Assembly (NCBI GenBank): GCA_004352715.1
Contig: SCFE01000042.1
Location: 777,963-841,962, forward strand
Length of the DNA stretch: 64,000 bases
Direction of reading: 5' to 3'
Origin: Hofstenia miamia
Taxonomy: Eukaryota > Xenacoelomorpha > Acoela
This document shows positions 35,678-48,626 of this stretch, one piece after another. Numbering within the stretch: the stretch's first letter is position 1; each line of letters opens with the position of its first letter. Under the pieces are notes generated by a model. It ran no database searches and had not been told where the DNA came from. It saw only the letters and a program-made list of their open reading frames with translations. Made by a program: the position numbers and the translations under genes.

Positions 35678-36086
35678 TTCTTCAATAGTTTTTGATGGAG
35701 GTAATAAACACTTATTATAGCTGTTGTTGCATTGATGGTAATTGCTTCTCCTCTTTTCGTAAATTTTGTTTTCATTATAATATTAAAGTTTTCTTTTTTC
35801 TTTAGATGTTGATGGCAAAATATTTCTGATTTTAGGTGGCCTCTCATATGTTCTTTGATAGTCTGATGCCCATATGTCTTTTGATCTCACTGATGTATGA
35901 GTAATCACACTAATCACATTGATATTTGTATACAACTGATTATTCCAAAGAAAATGAGAGTACGTATTTATTTCTTAAAAGATTTGATGTTTTAAAAGAC
36001 TTAGCGTTTGTATAATTTTTATATTAAATGCTTTCAATTTTGCGTTTAGATGTTTTAAGTTCATCTTGAGGTACATAAACTTTCTT

Positions 36087-37453
36087 TCAATGTAAGGCAA
36101 CTTCCAATAGATGTTTTCTGGCAGTGATTTTATCAATTTCTTTCTTTAAAAGTTTATGTGAATATCCGTTTTTTGTAAGAATGGTAACTATTTCATCTAT
36201 TTCTGTTGTTAAGTTCTTATAATTGGATGATGTTATATCTGTTGTTAAGTTCTTATAATTGGATGATTTTAAGTTGAGGACTACAATAAGAGTTGTAAGG
36301 TATGTACATTCCAGTGTTAGTTGACTTCTTATGCCATTCAAATTCGACTTTTCTGGATGTTCTAATTAATGTTGTATTTAGAAATGACAACCTATTATTT
36401 TCTTCATTTTCTATTGAAAATTTTATTGTTGGTAATATGTTGTTAATCTTGGAATGAAATAATTTTACATCGTCTTCAGAATTAAATATGCAAAAAATAT
36501 ATCATCCACATAGCGAGAATAAAATAATGGAAAATGTTTCATATTTTCATTTTTAAATTGTCTTTTAATAATATCTAAGCAAAAATTTGCCATAGTTGGT
36601 CCAAGTGGGACCCCATTGCAATTCCTTTAATTTGTTTGTAGATTTTGCCATTGAAGATGAAATGGGTATTCGTGCAGGCAAGTGTCATAGGTGTTCTTAA
36701 ACTTTTTTGATTCATTGGTAAATTTTCTTCTGGTATTATATTTATTATATGATATATAGTTGGTGAAAAGCGATTTTATGTCTAAGCTACACATTATGCT
36801 CTCAGAAAGTTTTAATACTGAATTTTCGTTGTCTAGCTTTTGAAGGAAATCTTTTGTACTTTCAAGATTATATTCCTTTGGGATGAATTTTTTTAAGTAT
36901 TTCATCCATTTTTTTGCTAAATTATAATTTGCACAGTTTATAGAACTAAGTATTGGACGAAATGGTGGATCAATTGAATTTTTATGGACTTTTGGAAGAC
37001 CATACAAACGAGGAGGAATACAGCAACAGCTACTTGTTTGATTTAAGAAATCTTCATTATTGTTACAAAAAGTTTTTAGTGTACTATTCAATTTTTCTTC
37101 TTCATTAATGAATGTCTTTGTAAAATTTTCAGAATTCACATTTTGAAATTTAGAATTATCCAGTAAGATGTCATTCATTTTATTAATGTAATCTTCTTTA
37201 TTACATAGTAATATGCCATTATTAATGCATTTACTAATTCTACTATTTTCTTAGGTATTTTAATCGGATTTCTCATGTATTTAGCAAATATTGATTTGAT
37301 ATCGGTTTTATATTCCTCAATTTCATTTCTGCTGAATTTACATTGTCTTGAAATATTTCTAAGCATGACTTCCGTTAAAATTTTATAACTTGTAATGTTA
37401 GGCTTTTTAAACCAAGACATAATCATTCTATCTGATAATGCTTCTTCTTCCAA
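36087..37453 (-). pseudogene. Penelope-like reverse transcriptase, broken
   Basis: Reading leftward from 37453: an N-terminal region (SDRMIMSWFKKPNITSYK), PPRLYGLPKVHKNSIDPPFR and PILSSINCANYNLAKKW (the R-x-Y-G-L-P-K-x-H-K block of Penelope elements), SIMCSLDIKSLFTN (first catalytic aspartate), FIFNGKIYKQIKGIAMG, GPTMANFCLDIIKRQFK, then FPLFYSRYVDDIFF with the catalytic D-D at about 36500. LSFLNTTLIRTSRKVEFEWH and KKSTNTGMYIPYNS follow, the usual Penelope thumb motifs. Frameshifts occur near 37178, 36720, 36610 and 36470. The P-K-x-H-K block separates this RT from the LINE type. A 36-bp in-frame duplication lies at its C-terminal end. Confidence 0.85.
36202..36267 (-). repeat. 36-bp tandem duplication within Penelope coding sequence
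   Basis: TCTGTTGTTAAGTTCTTATA starts at 36202 and again at 36238; the second copy is nearly complete. It keeps the reading frame and duplicates the residues SSNYKNLTT. Confidence 0.9.
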
Positions 37454-37516
37454 TTTAGAAGACTTTCAATTTGAAAGATTCATTACTGTATTTTTGAAAT
37501 GAAATGTTTCATTTAA

Positions 37517-37730
37517 TGTTAATAGAGTTGCATATATATATATATATATATATATANNNNNNNNNNNNNNNNNNNNNNNNNNNNNNNNNNNNNNNNNNNN
37601 NNNNNNNNNNNNNNNNNNNNNNNNNNNNNNNNNNNNNNNNNNNNNNNNNNNNNNNNNNNNNNNNNNNNNNNNNNNNNNNNNNNNNNNNNNNNNNNNNNNN
37701 NNNNNNNNNNNNNNNNNNNNNNNNNNNNNN

Positions 37731-37764
<34 letters not shown>

Positions 37765-37775
37765 ACGCTATTAAC
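37517..37775. repeat. (TA)n tracts and gap (N at 37557-37730) inside an inverted repeat
   Basis: Left of the gap is GTTAATAGAGTTGC followed by (TA)n; right of it (TA)n is followed by GCAACGCTATTAAC, its reverse complement with one mismatch. The unsequenced part lies in the middle of a palindrome. Confidence 0.85.
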
Positions 37776-38183
37776 ATTCCTAATTCCCATAATTTATTAA
37801 CATCACAAAACTCTTTTTGAGTTAAAACATGCATGGATTTCATGTAAAATTAGTATTTTTTTGAATTTGTCGATGAAAATTTATAGTTTGCAATTTAATC
37901 AAAGCTGAATGGTTATTTTGGTCCCCCACATATCGTAAAAGCAATAGCCAACTGTTAATGTAAAATATTCACACTTGTTGTTGTGTACATTTATAGCAAT
38001 TTCCATTTGTGTTATATTTACATTAATGATTAATCATTTAGCGTGAATTAAGATGGGAATGCTGTAAGAGAACTATCTATTTGCCTTTAATTACAGGTAT
38101 TGACAATATTAAATATTGTGTTTGGCTTGCTGCTGTAATCATTCATTTTTTGGCTGCTGACTCGCTTTGACGTGAATTTCAAA
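37776..38183. other. Upstream region of the following gene; nothing else seen
   Basis: About 0.4 kb of AT-rich sequence between the palindromic TA locus and the ATG at 38184. No TATA element could be singled out. The 5' untranslated part of that gene must begin here or further left. Confidence 0.4.
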
Positions 38184-40063
38184 ATGTCGAATTGCAATTT
38201 CCAATCCCCTCCATTCAAAAGTTCTGGATCACTGATTTCATTTTTAGACAATGCTTCATTTGACATCAATTGTATGCTATCTCAAGTAAACTCGAACGTT
38301 TCCAAATTTGGTGATAGTAGAAAAAAGTATAAAAGAGTGGCCTGCAATCAGAAATCAAAGTACAATACTAAAAAGATAAAAGGTAATTTAGTTCATTTTG
38401 GATGGAAAATCAACTTTGCATGAATTTAAGAATCACGAGAATTACAACTTCTTTAAAGATTTTTTAAATATTTCTTGTTAGTTTCAAAATTTAAATATAC
38501 CTAGTTTTTTGAAATATTGAAAAATAGGTTCATAATTTGAAATGTGTTAATATATATTTTCAACAACTATTTGATTTTTCTGCCAATTTATATAATTTTC
38601 AAACTAACACTAATCTTGTATTTAAACACAACAATACGCATTGAGATCTTCAACAATACACTTCTGCCTGATAAAAATAATTGATTATATTCAAAAAATA
38701 CCAAAATTATTTCATGCTGTGCTGATATAGTTTTTAGTTAGTTTTATTCATATTAAAGTAAACGTAAATATTTGGTGTTGTGCGGTACAATTGATTATTT
38801 CAATGTTAATTTTGTATGTTTGTTTGCTCCATTTAACAAATTCTGCATCATATTAAGGGTTTTTTCATAGAATGAAGTCTCATTAGCAACAAAACTAGAT
38901 CATAGACGTTATTTTTTCAAGTTTTATCACTAAGTCAACTACGATACTTTAAATGTATTATTTCAAAAATGCGAGTAGCAGATCATTTGCGGTAAAATGA
39001 AGCGAGGTTAATCAACGGGTGATCTTGTGTGCAACGATATTTTAAAAAATCTTTTAATTTAGCACAACTTGTTCAACAAAATTATGATTTATGTTAAAGA
39101 GTAAAATGAGGAATTTTAATAGTAAAATTAAGACAAATAAGTTATAAATGCCATTTACATCGGTCAAAACAACACAAAATTTTGTATTTTCATTGTCATC
39201 AATGATTTTGTAATTTTTTATTAAAATAATAAATATATTTACAAAAAAAACTTAATTTTTTGTAGCTTTATGCCCGTTGTATCTTTAAAGGTACAATAAT
39301 TTTTTATGATAGGAAATTCTCAACTTTAGTTTTTTTATACCAAATGGAGAAATGATACCAAGATATGTTATAGCTTAAGACAATATTTTACTAAGCAATA
39401 TAAATATAATTAGTTGACTTATGTTTAACTATAAAATTAGCCAAACTAAAACTAGCAATTACATTAATTTCTACTTTTTAGCTTTAACCGTGTCAACCTT
39501 AAATTCTAATAAATTCTAAACTAAGTATTAAAATGATGTCAACTTTCTTATTGAAAATTCTATATTAGTTTCAATTTCTTAAATACCTCTGAACAATCAA
39601 CCAATTACGGTGAAACAAAATAATTATTATCTGTGAAATATAATATGTACCAAAATTAGGGGTAATCAATTATTTGTATTTAGAAAGCTTCCAGACGAGA
39701 TGTTCTTTATCTAACAGATTTTCACAAATCAAATACAGTCAGTACAAACAAACGTTAAATGAACTCTATGAAACTTGGAATGAAGAAGATGAAATTGACG
39801 AATTAGTTGAATGGAATCATTTGAATGATAATATCCAAGAAAGAAAGTCGAATTGTTTAGAAAACACTTTAGATGAATTTAACTACAATTCCCTTCCTCC
39901 ATGTCATTGTCGCAATAATTCTCCAAAAGACTTTTCTGCATCAATCACAACACCTGATGCTGCAAATTTCAGTAATCCTATTGCAGATGTTGATGACGAT
40001 GCTTTGATACCATTTACTGAAACAATTCCATTTATTAATCCTGGACATACAAAATATAATTGA
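38184..40063 (+). CDS. Two-exon gene, 192-residue protein, possibly FAM181-like
   Basis: Function unknown. Exon 1 is 38184-38382 (ATG in CAAAATGTC, 66 codons plus one base), exon 2 is 39684-40063. The junction AAAAG|GTAATT ... TGTATTTAG|AAAGC is phase 1; the split codon becomes GAA, and 579 bases give 192 residues and a stop with no interruption. The N-terminus has SGSLISFLDNASFDI, a basic patch (SRKKYKRV ... KYNTKKIK, residues 45-66), a strongly acidic stretch (WNEEDEIDELVEW, about 90-102), and a serine/proline-rich tail with acidic DVDDDA. No signal peptide or membrane segment, so probably cytoplasmic or nuclear. From memory, the L-x-S-F-[LI]-D-x-A-S-x-[DN]-I segment followed by basic residues resembles FAM181 proteins; that is a weak similarity. 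Consistent splice phase and lack of stops are the main evidence that this is a real gene. Confidence 0.65.
38383..39683 (+). other. Intron of the two-exon gene (1,301 bp)
   Basis: GT-AG bounded, AT-rich, no recognised transposon. Confidence 0.6.
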
Positions 40064-42240
40064 CTTTCTTTTGTTAAGTTCTACAAAGCACAGCTGTACA
40101 GCAAATTATATTTTATTGAAGCATGAAAATTTATTTGTCACGATGAATAATAATTTTACTAACGTTATCTGCTTAAAAAATAGTTAACAGTATATTTTCA
40201 TGTTTTATTAAATCAGGCTATGTAATACTGAAAATTTCTACTTTTCCGTTATAATTATATTTCAATATGTAAAATTGACTATGATTACGAAAAATCATAG
40301 GTTTATTACTGATATCTTCGATTTAATTAATTGATTAAAATGAATGACATGTTTAGTTTCAAAACTCACTGGCATTTACCCAATTTAGAAAGCACAAATA
40401 GTCACAATTTTGTTAATCGATTTGTGGACTAAAAGAAGAAAAATATAGTGCCACGCGGAGGACGTGTTAAATAAGCACTAAAAAGTTGATAACTAAAAAA
40501 TTGTTGATATAGATATACACTGATTAGCTTAGCATAATTAAATAATTCATTGTACGCGATAAATATTTAAGAAAGATAACGTATAAAAGCAAGAGTAAGT
40601 GTTTATAAATTTAAGTAAGTACTTCTTAGTTTTAGAAAATATCACATTTTCTTTTTACACTTCGTTTAATGGAAAAGTTTATTGACTTTTATTTCAGTAT
40701 TAAAATATTAATTCAAGGCTAAGATTTTGCTTCCTCTTCCTATGTCAGAATATATATTCTGGCTCACCCCAAGATCTCTACATTTTGATCGATTAACTCC
40801 AAGCAACCTATGTGCCTTTAAAGTCACAAACCTGTTTATTAAAATTTCATACTATTTTTGCCAAGCCTATAAGGAGATTTGAGAATACTGGGAATTGGAC
40901 ATATCTATGAGTAAGTGTGCTTTTTTGTTACTTTAAAAATTTGTGAAAAATAGTATTTCTGTGCAGGAAATAAATGGAAAATGCTATATTTTCCTCAAAA
41001 TTTTAAAATTCTTTCCATACCCAGTGTTCAGATAATAAAACGGTCTAAAGTTCATGACAACAACAACTAGCCTCCGGAAATTTGTTTTCTGTAAGCATAT
41101 TTAGACCACCTAAGTCCATCCAGCCCATGAATTAGGAATAAAAATGAAAGAAGAGACGATTCTCTATCAAGTGGTACTTTCAGATTTGAGATATCTCTTT
41201 TATTTAGTGAGTTAGGAGTGCTAAAAAACTTCTATGAAAGAGATCACAAATTGTAATTAGGACAACCTATTCGAACCGGTAAATATGATTTGCAAAATTA
41301 ATTATCTAATAAATTGTGACAAGTTGAATTTGACTGCAATGTCAAATATTATTGATGAAGTATGTGATAACACGAATTATTTGAAATTCAGCAAATGAAA
41401 TAGCTCCATTTATCTGAATATGCTAATCAAAAGAATCTCTACAGGCTATACAGTAATCTGCATTGTAAACACTTGGAAAAACTTGGAAATACTTGGAAAA
41501 ATCCACTTCGTAAATTCTTTATTTGTTTAATTTTTTAAAACCTACATGAAATGGTTGAGTTGAATTTCTGTTGTGTTGCTTCATGGATTACTTAAAATAT
41601 TTTAAGTAAGCAATGGTTGCTTCCAGTCGTTAATAGTTAATCATATAAATTGAAAATTTCTGTTGGCCCTTATTCAGTGCTTGTGTGTAAAGGGGGTGAT
41701 ACAAACCTCTGATCAAGCAAGCAATTTTATTCTAATGGGTCCGCAAACATGTTGCCGCAATACATTATCAAACATTCGTCAAACAAGCCATCAGACATCT
41801 TCTGGAATTTCTCGTTATGGTGAACTATTTTACAAAAATTGTGGGCTTTATGAGGTATACAAATTCGTTTTTGATACAATTGTTGTTAAACATGCCTGTA
41901 TTTATATGATAATTATTTTCTGTCAATAAATGTGTAATGATTCGAGGGATCGGAAATAAATAATTTAAATATTATTGTTGGGTAACAATAAATTATTTTT
42001 ATTGATAAATTGATAAAATAAATTATTGCAATTATTGTTGAACCCTTAGACAATTATATTAGGCTTAGTGTAGAATCTTGTCAACCCATAATTCGCTAGT
42101 TATAGAAGTCGCTTGTCAAATTCAGTACATTATTGCGATAGATCAGGTATAACAGATCCCAAAAATTATCCTCAACTGACTCAATTTGTTTTAGACATTA
42201 ACTAAATTAACAATACAAAATCGTTCCTGAGTGTAATTAC
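40064..42240. other. Gene-free AT-rich region
   Basis: Holds the 3' untranslated part of the preceding gene; no exact AATAAA stands out in the first few hundred bases. An 88-codon plus-strand frame at 41663-41929 has no motif or splice support. Confidence 0.45.
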
Positions 42241-42910
42241 TAACAACAGCTTGTTTAGGTTGAGAGCAGTGGATGGTAGAGGGTCGAAACCCGACGCCAA
42301 GCGATGCGTGAGAGAGGCTTTCTTCAGCGGTAACAGCTCCAGACTACTTGGACATTATGATGGACACCAACGATTCTCTCAGTGCGTGTGATATTGCCTC
42401 AGTGATTGTGTGTGTGTGTGTGTGATAACTTACTAATTTAGTGTGTTGATTGTTCTTGTTATTGTTACTATGTAAATAAAGGCGGAAATAAAGCAACCTC
42501 GATGCTTTCGCTTGTTATTTTGCCTTACATATAATAAACCTACATGTTGAACTATCATACATGTGAACAATCAAAGCAGTCGGCAAGAAAAGGACATTAT
42601 AAGTCGGTCCATTGTCTAACAATCGATTCACACATGAATATGAATTGTAATCCGGCTGAATGAAATTAGTTCTAAAAAGAGTTAATTAACACCGCGATAG
42701 CATAGTAGCTAATAATGTAATACATCTGTGGTCTCTGACACAAACGATAGGAAAATTATAACGGATAAAAATCCCTATTCCTATTCCTAACCTAAGAGCA
42801 CTTTGAGGAATCCCGGCTACTGGCTGCACCGCATTTTGAATAGCTGAGTTTTGCAGCTGCTCCAGAATTCCTTTAACCGGATTTGGGGACCATCGTTGGA
42901 TTCCTCTTGT
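42241..42910 (+). repeat. Composite dispersed repeat, copy 2
   Basis: Same two-block structure as 7790-8480 (inverted). The head has GGGTCGAAACCCGACGCC (B-box-like), CTCTCAGTGCGTG and a (TG)n tract at 42405-42422. The middle has TTGATTGTTCTTGTTATTGT, two AATAAAG signals and TTGTTATTTTGCCTTACAT. The far block has TTTGGGGACCA. The middle is also shared with 52680-53130. Confidence 0.65.
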
Positions 42911-45160
42911 GCTCGAACATTTAGATTTCCATTTAATTAATTAAATAACCTGACAAGATAACAAAGTAAATCCAGTAAAATTTGTTCATCACAAATAAAA
43001 TCAATTACTGCATATTTATATCAAATAGGTGTAAGCAATCAAATACTCAGCTAGTACCTGTTAGTAGACGTTGTTATGACAGTTTAATAGTTTTCCCGGT
43101 TTTTCTTCATCTGCTATTAATTACGCATGTCAGCATTAATTAGTGTGCGCTATATTGTCCTTTGATTTTTGTCAAATACTGCTGAGCAAATTAATATCAA
43201 AGCTGCTTTTATAAATTTTTAAAAATAATCAAATTATAATAACCATGTGTTTTACAATTAATTATATTATTGCAATTAAGTCTTAATTGTTTTCATTCTT
43301 TCTCTTAAATTGACCACACATGGATTATGTCACATTAGCAACACTAAATTGAAGAGTGAAGTCAATAAAAGATGTTCAATAGCACTTGTTTTAGCAACAT
43401 AACATTTTTTCTACATGTTGCATTCCATAAAAATTTCGATTGGCTTTCATGAAGCTCCATTTCCAAATGCAATGAATAGGCGTTCAGCTTTGTTTAATTT
43501 CTAGGGACCCACTTGAAATTTGATGACGCCATTTCTGTTGCCTGATTTTCCAAAGACTTTTAGGATTTCTATGACATAATTTCCCAATGATTGTAAGTAA
43601 TTCAAAAGTACACAAACAAGGAATTAATCAATCACCACCCTTTCTGACCTGGGGCATAACGATTTTTGATGATGGTATCAAATCTAAAAATTTTTAGAAT
43701 TTCCTTAAATAATTTAGATATTGATTTTAACCATTGCAAATATTTTAATTTATCAGGATTCATTTCTAAATTATCAAATAAAATTCATTGGTTACCATAT
43801 TTTTTCACTTACAATAATTATAAGTTTCTTAAAAATAGGTAGGCTATGCCTCTGATTGAATAATAACATCCTACATTAAGTGAGCAGTTATTTAAAAAAA
43901 TTGCTATGAACGTTAATAAAAGCCAACAAATCACATTAAAAAAGTTAAATAATCAAACGCTTAGTAGTGGGAAAGGGGTGAGGAAATCGTCAGCTCTTTT
44001 TTGAATAAGGTTGGCTAGCAAGTCAACCTACAGTACAATGAATGTTAGTTAATATATGGACAGTGTATATACAGTCTCGAAAACGCAATGTCATTTTTAA
44101 CTATTTGAACTTTTTTGTATTTACGCTCTTAAAGATTCAAGAAATTTTTGAAAGATATTTTTCAATAATTGTTACAATAATATTTTTGGAGAAATAAATT
44201 GTTGTTATTTTTGAAAGCTAAAAATAAATAATTGCAATTATTTTATTGCAAATTATTTTTTTGCAAAAAATAATTTTTAATCCCTGAATAATTCACGTCT
44301 AACGATTGCTTTTGTAGGTAAATATGTGAATCCCGTGCAAAACATTCACAATGACACTCTAACGATGATGCTAATTACATAAACCATGCTTCATATCACT
44401 AAGGCTACGGTTAGACTAAGTGATTGGTATCAAGAAAAGTTACAAAATCACGTTTCAATAGCGACACGACAAACTCACAGACATACAAAATTTTATATCT
44501 ACAGTTCACAGAAGCCAATCTGATACTCTACATACGGTGTTCAACAAGCGAAATTAACTTGCTTTGGGAAAATCATTGGTTAGTTATATACGTGTATTAA
44601 CAAGTTTACTTTGAATGCGAGACAGGTAGATATTTTGCAAACGCACACTTCGCTTGTAAATTTTTTATAACTGACAAACGGTTTAAAATTTTAATTTTTT
44701 CTAGTCTAAATCCGAAAATGCTGTGAATTCTCTGATGCATTGATTTCGCATAATGGCTTATTGCAGGAATGTAGGCCTACTCCTAATTATTTAACAAGGG
44801 GCTCTAAGCTTTAGCAAAGTATTTTTATTTTATATTTTGCCAAAATTATTTTTTCAAAAAATAAAATCTAACGCCCCAATATTTAAATAAGATGAGATCG
44901 AATTTTATAAGAATATAAGAAATGCTCTTTGAATTAATGTCAAATATCTTTACTACGATAACAGGACTGTTTTGTTGACATTCGTGTTTGCTCTGTTTCA
45001 CTGAAACCGTAAGTCTAGTAAAATTTGATTTTAAGTAATATACATTTGTGTATATGCCATTGACGCACAATATCTTATGATATAGAATAATGAATTGCTT
45101 CCATTAATACGGTAGTATGTCTCTATTAGCCAAATATCAAACTAGCGTATGTACTACATT
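42911..45160. other. Gene-free AT-rich region
   Basis: No supported coding frame or repeat. AATAATTG-type low-complexity patches occur at 44160-44290. Confidence 0.5.
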
Positions 45161-45185
45161 ATATATATATATATATATATATATA
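45161..45185. repeat. (TA)n microsatellite
   Basis: Uninterrupted AT alternation. Confidence 0.95.
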
Positions 45186-47122
45186 CTTCACAGTCCTTGC
45201 CATCCTCCTTTATGCTAAATTTAGCAGAGACAATATGAGCAATTTTTTGTACGGTCACAACGGAGAAGTAATATCAAACTTCTTGTTGAAGGGAACAATT
45301 TGCTTATATTGTATGGCATAATTATTGAAATCCAATGTGTTTGTTTTTCAATTTAGCATTGTTTTTACATTGTTAAATATTAAATATCTAATATTAGCAA
45401 TTTTAATAACATAAATCGCAGAAACTGTTAAGAAAATAAATTGTAAAGTCTAATGATAAATTAGGGGAGAAATTCGTTCTTCTAGACATCAATAAGATTT
45501 AAATGATTACTTTAGCAAAGATTAATAATAATAGAACAGTTCGGAATTTGCTTTTTCTTACAACATAATTGAGAAATTTTAATACATCTAAACTTAAAAT
45601 TGTACGCAAGTACTTTGCAATGGAAGATTCTTGCTTGGCAAGCTAATGATTGGTAAAACTAAAGAAATCAGAATATATGTTTCAATTTTGTGTCCCTACC
45701 GAAATGTAATTTTGGCTGCGTGCCTACTTCATGTCGAGTGGGTCTTCTAGCATGCAATTTCAGAAAAAATCTCTTATTTTTCTAGTAAATCAATTTCTCA
45801 TTATGAAAATAGAAACTTCATTTCTTATTTTTATGCGAAATTACAACATGAAATCTCAAAATGGATAATTAGTAATATTAGTTTAGTATAGGTATCTATT
45901 TCCTTGTGCATTTAATTATAAAATCATAGCTTAATTATATTTGTAAAAGACAAATTTATTTGCAAATTGTTTGTATTTATATGCAAAGACTTTTCACTAG
46001 ATTAAATTTAATGATTTAAATACATATAATGGCCTGCCTATTTTGAGAGATTGTGGGTATTGAGTTTATACAAAGAGAGACAAAATTATGCTCTACTATG
46101 TACATGGTTAAAAGTTATTTTTTCAAAATTATTACTTAGATATCTTATATGTTAAACAAGAAATTATTATCTTGATATTAAGATGCAATTTCTAAAGTAC
46201 TATTTCAAGAGAAATTAATCACTCAAGAGTAGTATTTCAAGATGAAATTCATTTGATTAATTGCATAGAATTTCGAAATACTTTTTCTTAAATACAGGAT
46301 GTGTTTTATGATTGCATAGAAACAATATTTAATTTTAACAAAAGCTAAATATACATAGCTTTGATAAATACAGAGGGACTGTCTAGTAAGTCGGCCGTAG
46401 GCTTTAATTAAAATAAAAAATGTGTTTTCATTTTTGGATTCTCCAAGGGAAGCTAAATTTATCCTGCATTCATATATATTTTTACGTTACCATTCAATTA
46501 TACTGGTTTTAATACCTGAAAATGTTTAAAATTACATGTAGTTTAAACTGATACCATGCCAATAGTTAATTAGAGCGAAAAGTTTATCACGAAATCCTTA
46601 GGTAAAATTTGGAGACTTTTTAAAGTTAACCGGACCATTCAACAAAAATAAAGACCTATTACGTTATCTTCGTTATTTGCTTAAATAGGAAAGTGGGAAT
46701 TGTGATAATTCACTATTTTGCGTTCTGAGTTAGCCTTTGGATAATAGGATGTTTATTGATTAATAGGATGTTTGTTACTAGTCCTAGATCCTATTATCAT
46801 GGTACTGAAAGGTCCACAGAAACATCTTATGTTATATCCATCAGTGACATACTTTGAGCAGTCGATGTCTTCGATTTAAAAGAATATTTTGAAATCAAAT
46901 TTTATTGAAAATTGTCAATTCTATATTTTAGGTAAGCGCTTAAATGACAGTGACCAATTTATCTATGCAGTTTTGCTAAATTTTTCTGCAATAAATTTCT
47001 ATTTAACATTAAGTGATAAATATGATTTTTCAATACTTTTAAAGCAGTGAAGTACATTAAATATTAAAGGCACAATTATATTGGAATATCATATATTTAA
47101 CAATCCCTAGTTTAAACGACGG

Positions 47123-47126
<4 letters not shown>
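45186..47126. other. Gene-free AT-rich region
   Basis: Nothing coding or repetitive recognised. Confidence 0.5.

Positions 47127-47177
<51 letters not shown>
47127..47177. repeat. (TA)n microsatellite
   Basis: About 51 bp of uninterrupted TA, directly beside LINE relic E. Confidence 0.97.
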
Positions 47178-47179
<2 letters not shown>

Positions 47180-47189
47180 CATTATAATA

Positions 47190-47455
47190 CATTAATTTGT
47201 CTATACATCAAAATTCATAGAGTTAAAAGCTTTCCATAAATCAAGAAGGGCAGGGCTAATATATTTATTAGAGGTTAAATTAGATTTTATTTGTTGTGAT
47301 ATTGACAAGATTGCATCTTGAGCGCAATAACCATTACGAAGCCCAACTTGTGTTTTCAAAAGAATAATTTCAACTATCCAATATGCATTTATTCGATTTA
47401 GTAATTTTTCAACTAATTTACTTAAATAATGGCCAATATAGGGAAACTATTTAAT
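47190..47455 (-). pseudogene. LINE reverse transcriptase relic E
   Basis: The minus-strand frame reads KTQVGLRNGYCAQDAILSIS (the G-F-R-x-G-x-S/C-T-x-D-A-I block) and ISPALLDLWKAFNSMNFDV (the F-x-D-L-x-K-A-F-D-S-V block with the catalytic aspartate). It breaks off at the (TA)n tract, so only about 90 codons survive. Minus-strand frames upstream (47977-48213) have no recognisable motif. Confidence 0.7.
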
Positions 47456-48577
47456 AATTATAAACATTTTTATGAAAAATAATATTCAGGACGTCTATTT
47501 GTAGAGATATCCACTGAATTATTATCATCAGCAGTAACGCATTACATAAAATTGTAAATTTAAAACATATGCTACTTTTTCGTTATCTAAACCCCCACAC
47601 GAATATTTGCAAAAATTGCAAAATTTTTCAGCATCATAAACCTCACTCCAAACATATTTTGATATTCACTTTCATTTCCTGTGACTAAAACATTATCTCG
47701 TTTAAGTTAAATTTGAAATCAGATTCTTTGAATCTTTTTCTTTTATGGTCTCCTGTTCGCTAAAGATGATCTTTTAAAAAATCGTTGCTGAAGTGTGTAA
47801 CTAGAATCACTATTTAGAAAGCAAGAATCAATGGCACTAAGAAAATTATGAAATCTCCATCTAGCAATAACTTATAGGCAAAGAAGCACATCCAATAAAC
47901 TGATTGGCAAAATTCTCGGATATGTAGAACTAACGATGAAAGAAAACATTACAATGAGAATTGCATGTAACTAAACTTAAAACAAATTGAATTTGTAGAT
48001 AATACAATGTCGTTGATTGATTTTTTGAGCACAACCAGTTTTTTTGTTGAATCTTTTATGGGAAATCTTAAACAGGGATCTCAAGCGGTGTCCAATATTA
48101 CCAGAAGTAATTAGGCAGTCCCAGTCGTGATCAATACTTACAACGTTTGCAAATTCTTCTGTTGACAAAAAATTGGAGCTTTGGTAACCAAATAACTTTT
48201 TATGAAGAAGCATTTAATGTTTTATCATAAGTAATTGATGTATTAAAAATATTTACGAGACAATATTTAACCTAAAATTGGAATCAGGTTGAGAGAATCG
48301 ATAGTTTAATCCGTTTGCTAGAATTAAGTTAAAATAGATTAATACAAAATGCTTGAAGGTTGTTTGTAGAACAAAGTTTATTAGTATTAGGTATGATCAT
48401 CTTAATAAATGTTGGAAAAAATCACCTGTAGATAAAATGTGAATCAATATCAATCTTCGCACTGTGCTTTCTCAATGTTGCTGCAGTGTAATAAACTTGC
48501 AGAAAACGGCAAATGAATTTATCAATCGATAAATTTGGAAAATTGTAAGAACTAAAACCTATAATTGAGTTTTGGGG

Positions 48578-48578
<1 letters not shown>
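47456..48578. other. No gene recognised
   Basis: A 78-codon minus-strand frame at 47977-48213 (SIDHDWDCLITSGNIGHRLR) is unassigned. Some of this stretch could be the N-terminal portion of LINE E, but I cannot show it. Confidence 0.35.

Positions 48579-48624
<46 letters not shown>
48579..48624. repeat. (TA)n microsatellite
   Basis: 46 bp of TA ending exactly where the DDE transposon's left TIR begins. Confidence 0.97.

Positions 48625-48626
<2 letters not shown>

Larger units (their letters stand above)
35040..37531 (-). mobile_element. Penelope-like retroelement, decayed
   Basis: A reverse transcriptase (37453-36450) followed on the same strand by a GIY-YIG-type endonuclease (35677-35288) is the layout found only in endonuclease-bearing Penelope-like elements. 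The coding region is broken by several frameshifts. It lies between a (TA)n tract at 35040-35059 and the (TA)n plus gap at 37532-37761, so both ends may sit on TA repeats. No LTR-like repeat pair was found. Confidence 0.85.

Noticed and set aside
42241-42910. Possible tRNA gene suggested by the GGGTCGAAACCCGAC box
   Set aside because: No matching A box with cloverleaf pairing could be drawn; the box recurs in a long dispersed repeat, so a SINE-like or LTR-like repeat is more likely.
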